Positions 61,689 through 64,000 of a stretch of DNA of 64,000 bases are shown in pieces. Both the position numbers and the translations under genes were made by a program. Position 1 is the stretch's first letter. Each line of letters starts with the position of its first letter. Source of the stretch: Pseudomonadota bacterium (GTDB taxonomy: Bacteria > Pseudomonadota > Gammaproteobacteria > Steroidobacterales > Woeseiaceae); NCBI GenBank assembly GCA_027621915.1, contig JAQCAD010000004.1, forward strand, positions 1 through 64,000. The letters run 5' to 3'. The notes under the pieces were generated by a model. The model ran no database searches, had not been told where the DNA came from, and was given only the letters and a program-made list of their open reading frames with translations.

Positions 61689-62105
61689 GTTTTCGGCTGC
61701 GTCCAGAATTGCTTTCAGTGCCGGAATGTCCTCCACCTCCGGTGGTTCGTCCCTGAACGTACGAATGTACGCGTAGATATTTTTCGCATCGTTGTCCGAA
61801 AGACTTGCGGCAGCATAGTTCGGCATGCTTTGCGTCGGGAAGAGCGGATTCTGGTCCTCCCGGGCCCGAAGATACGTAAGAAATACGGTTTCATTGAACA
61901 TGATGCCGCTCACGTCATTCGCGAGATTCTGCCTGCCGATACCATTGTATCCGTGGCAGCCATAGCAACCGTAGTCGTAATACAGCTGCATTCCCTTTTT
62001 CGCATCGCCGGTCACCGGCCCGAACGCGACCTGAGCACCAACCGTTCCCATTATGAAAACGGAACCCGCGACCAGCATTGTGATTCGGTTGAAAAACTTC
62101 GTCAT
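61683..62105 (-). CDS. Small cytochrome c, exported
   Basis: A 140-residue single-haem cytochrome. A Sec signal (MTKFFNRITMLVAGSVFIMGTVGAQVA) precedes the haem motif CYGCH in YDYGCYGCHGYNGIG; the likely distal Met is in TQSMPNYA, and DAKNIYAYIRTF is a standard C-terminal helix. The start may be the ATG at 62105 or the one at 62114, which overlaps the stop of the ThDP enzyme (TAATG). The close coupling suggests it accepts electrons from that enzyme, but this is inferred. Confidence 0.85.
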   Translation of the reverse strand: MTKFFNRITMLVAGSVFIMGTVGAQVAFGPVTGDAKKGMQLYYDYGCYGCHGYNGIGRQNLANDVSGIMFNETVFLTYLRAREDQNPLFPTQSMPNYAAASLSDNDAKNIYAYIRTFRDEPPEVEDIPALKAILDAAENN

Positions 62106-62113
62106 TATTGTCA

Positions 62114-64000
62114 TTACCGTGGTTGCGTGATTACGTCGATCAGATACGGCTCGCCGTTTTTCACGGATTCGATCCCCCGTGCCAGTGCCGCCGCCAGTTT
62201 GTTCGGATCCTTTATCGGTCCCTCGCTCTTCATGCCGTACCCTTCGGCCATTTTGGCGTAATCGATGAATGGGTCCCGTAATGTGGTACCGATGTGCGCC
62301 CGGTCGTGACCACGACCGCGCACACCGGTCATATACTGCACATACATCAGCTCCATATGCCACGCACGGTTATTGTGCATGACAGTCAGCATTGGCAGCT
62401 TGTGATGGGCCGCTGTCCACAGGGACCCCGGCGTGTAATTGAGATCTCCGTCGGTCTGAATGTTGATCACAATGCGGTTCCGGTCTCTGGCGGCAAGTGC
62501 AGCACCGGTTGACGCACCGATGCCGAAGCCGAGCGCGGCCGCAGGATGACCGCCGAAGTGGCTGTATGGCTTATCGTGATCCCATAGTTCTTCATGGTGT
62601 CTCCCGGAAAAAATCGTTGGCGACGGGAGGCACCAGTCGAGATCCTTGATCATCGGCGCGAGTTCGGCGTAGATGCGCGCGAGACTGATCGGGCTTGCAT
62701 CCCAGCCCTCCCGTTTCTTCTCGAGCGCTTTGCGCAGGGCTACGACCCGGGCGTCGCGATTCGCCTTGCCGTGTTGCACCGTCCGTTGACTGACTGTTTC
62801 CCGTTTGCTTTCGTTCATGCGCCGCTTCACCGCGTCAACGAGCAACGGCAGGCTTGCTTCGGCATCCGCCACCAGATCGTTCTCGCCAGGAACATTCTGT
62901 GAGGGCCGAACCGGCGGACGAATGCCACCGAAGTTGATTCCCGTCAGGTCACGGCCGTCCAGCGTTCGCAAATGCGGACCATTGAGCGAAGCCTGCGCAC
63001 CACTTGTTTCGAGGCCGAGGACATAGTCGTGTGCGCTGTCCGCGCCCTTGCCAGTCAGCGGATGCGTCTGCGGAAAACTCATCGGCATGCGTGTCGCCGA
63101 AGTCGTAACCGAGGCACCCGTAAGCTCGGCCAGTTCGACGGCTTTTTTCGGTCCGGCGGGAGTGCGCATGCGGCCAACGGCGATATGGGGATTTTTTGCA
63201 GCCAAAAGACCGCTTGCGATTTCATCGGCCTGGGCCGCCGTGATCGTCGGAATGACCGGCGGCCTGTACGGTGGAATTTCAAGATCGCCTGCTTCTTCTT
63301 TCTGCACTTCCGTATCGAGAATAACGACGGTTGGCGCACATGGCGGTGTGATCGCCTGGCGGTAGGCTTCCTGGATGGCGACCAAAGCCTCTTCCAGAGT
63401 TTGTGGATGGGCATCCCATTTCGTAAATGATCGGACCACGCCGGCGACGTCATCTGCGGTATGTGCCTGCAGAAAGTGTTTGTCGTCACGGCCGACGAGA
63501 ATGACCATCGGCGCAAGCCCATGGTAAGCCTGGTAGATCGCCATCGAAGCGTGTTGCAGACCAATGGTGCCCTGTATCAGGGCGCATATGGGTTTGCCTT
63601 CGGACTTGGCGTAACCATGTGCCATGTCGACCGCCGATTCCTCGTGCAACGCCGAGATGAACTCCGGCATCACGTTCGGAATCTCGCCATAGTTGATGAT
63701 GGATTCCTGCAAACCCTCAAAACTCGAACCAGGGTTCGAGGCGACAAATTCGATTTCCAGATCACGCAATACCTGGACGATCAGGTCCGAACCTGGTCTC
63801 TGCGCCGCTCTGAACGTTGTTGGCGGGCGAGCATCGCCGACTTCCCGCGCCATCTGTTGCGGCGTCGGTGGCAGCGAAACAGGGGTGCCACCCGAAGGCG
63901 CCGCTTGGGCAGCTGCAGCGGGTCCTTTGGGAAGAATCGTTGCGGCACCGGCAGCTGCGCTGGAACCGATAAATGCGCGGCGACTGATGCCGCCTTTTTC
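62114..64000 (-). CDS. Tat-exported thiamine-diphosphate enzyme (acetolactate-synthase-like), 5' partial
   Basis: The gene runs off the right edge: in frame with the ATG at 63853 another 49 codons are open to base 64000, reading GGISRRAFIGSSAAAGAATI, a Tat signal, so the true start lies outside. The ThDP fold is clear: Glu of LHEESAVDMAHGYAKSEG near residue 71 from the internal Met, a central Rossmann-like domain, and the ThDP motif QTDGDLNYTPGSLWTA..MHNNRAW. ALS-family members decarboxylate 2-oxo acids. Tat export of this fold is unusual and would place the reaction outside the cytoplasm. A cytochrome c follows with overlapping or near-overlapping start. Confidence 0.85.
   Translation of the reverse strand, partial: EKGGISRRAFIGSSAAAGAATILPKGPAAAAQAAPSGGTPVSLPPTPQQMAREVGDARPPTTFRAAQRPGSDLIVQVLRDLEIEFVASNPGSSFEGLQESIINYGEIPNVMPEFISALHEESAVDMAHGYAKSEGKPICALIQGTIGLQHASMAIYQAYHGLAPMVILVGRDDKHFLQAHTADDVAGVVRSFTKWDAHPQTLEEALVAIQEAYRQAITPPCAPTVVILDTEVQKEEAGDLEIPPYRPPVIPTITAAQADEIASGLLAAKNPHIAVGRMRTPAGPKKAVELAELTGASVTTSATRMPMSFPQTHPLTGKGADSAHDYVLGLETSGAQASLNGPHLRTLDGRDLTGINFGGIRPPVRPSQNVPGENDLVADAEASLPLLVDAVKRRMNESKRETVSQRTVQHGKANRDARVVALRKALEKKREGWDASPISLARIYAELAPMIKDLDWCLPSPTIFSGRHHEELWDHDKPYSHFGGHPAAALGFGIGASTGAALAARDRNRIVINIQTDGDLNYTPGSLWTAAHHKLPMLTVMHNNRAWHMELMYVQYMTGVRGRGHDRAHIGTTLRDPFIDYAKMAEGYGMKSEGPIKDPNKLAAALARGIESVKNGEPYLIDVITQPR

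Overview
The window looks like a stretch of chromosome from an aerobic, heterotrophic Gammaproteobacterium, probably marine or sediment-dwelling. This rests on gene content only: two TonB receptors with LEEIVVTAR-type TonB boxes, DUF6152 proteins, CehA/McbA and YtcJ-like hydrolases, a PQQ alcohol dehydrogenase, a protocatechuate 4,5-cleavage cluster, and many Sec, Tat and lipoprotein signal peptides. No rRNA, tRNA, CRISPR array, phage or insertion sequence was seen. Gene density is high, with many 4-bp stop/start overlaps, and the only gap above 300 bases is 18399-18878.

Layout. 1-1274: a truncated RND membrane-fusion gene runs head-on into a truncated universal-stress gene, a rearrangement or assembly junction near base 550. 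1408-5106 (minus): a probable operon of a secreted protein, DUF6152 protein, exported amidohydrolase and a three-subunit nitrile hydratase/thiocyanate hydrolase-type enzyme. 5186-8485: promoter, exported FAH-family hydrolase and PQQ dehydrogenase with a cytochrome c tail. 8596-15463: Asp/Asn hydroxylase, Tat-exported alanine racemase, and two TPR-sulfotransferases on either side of an MTHFR-like gene. 15612-21633: tandem 896-residue TonB receptors that share promoter, operator-like dyad and a Shine-Dalgarno hairpin, separated by three 73-bp terminator-like repeats. 21647-32793: beta-propeller protein, FAD oxidoreductase, two amidohydrolase lipoproteins, PYROXD2-like oxidoreductase, MATE pump, small envelope proteins and an NSS transporter. 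32738-36281 (minus): two Tat-exported SelA-like PLP enzymes plus a VOC-cupin-cupin protein. 36551-39402: two DUF6152 fusion proteins and a MOSC protein. 39446-43298 (minus): CehA/McbA metallohydrolase and YtcJ-like lipoprotein. 43404-50208: metA, two Cys/Met-metabolism PLP enzymes, an alpha/beta hydrolase and a FadN-like protein. 50268-58043: polysaccharide deacetylase, ligK-ligA-ligB-ligC, a reductive-dehalogenase-like Fe-S protein with an internally repeated N-terminal module, Nudix and MBL-fold hydrolases. 58193-64000 (minus): FadB-like protein, Tat-exported M24 peptidase, cytochrome c and a Tat-exported ThDP enzyme that runs off the right edge.

How the genes fit together. Much of the window appears devoted to taking up and degrading organic nitrogen, aromatic and acyl substrates, and an unusual share of the enzymes carry export signals (FAH-family, amidohydrolases, SelA-like, alanine racemase, M24, ThDP enzyme). 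That suggests chemistry done in the periplasm, next to c-type cytochromes and TonB receptors. The least conventional units are the three-subunit nitrile-hydratase operon, the doubled RdhA-like protein beside the protocatechuate genes, the Tat-exported SelA-like pair, the Tat-exported ThDP enzyme with its cytochrome, and the duplicated receptor locus with its shared regulatory leader. All functions are read from sequence motifs and neighbours; nothing was searched against a database.
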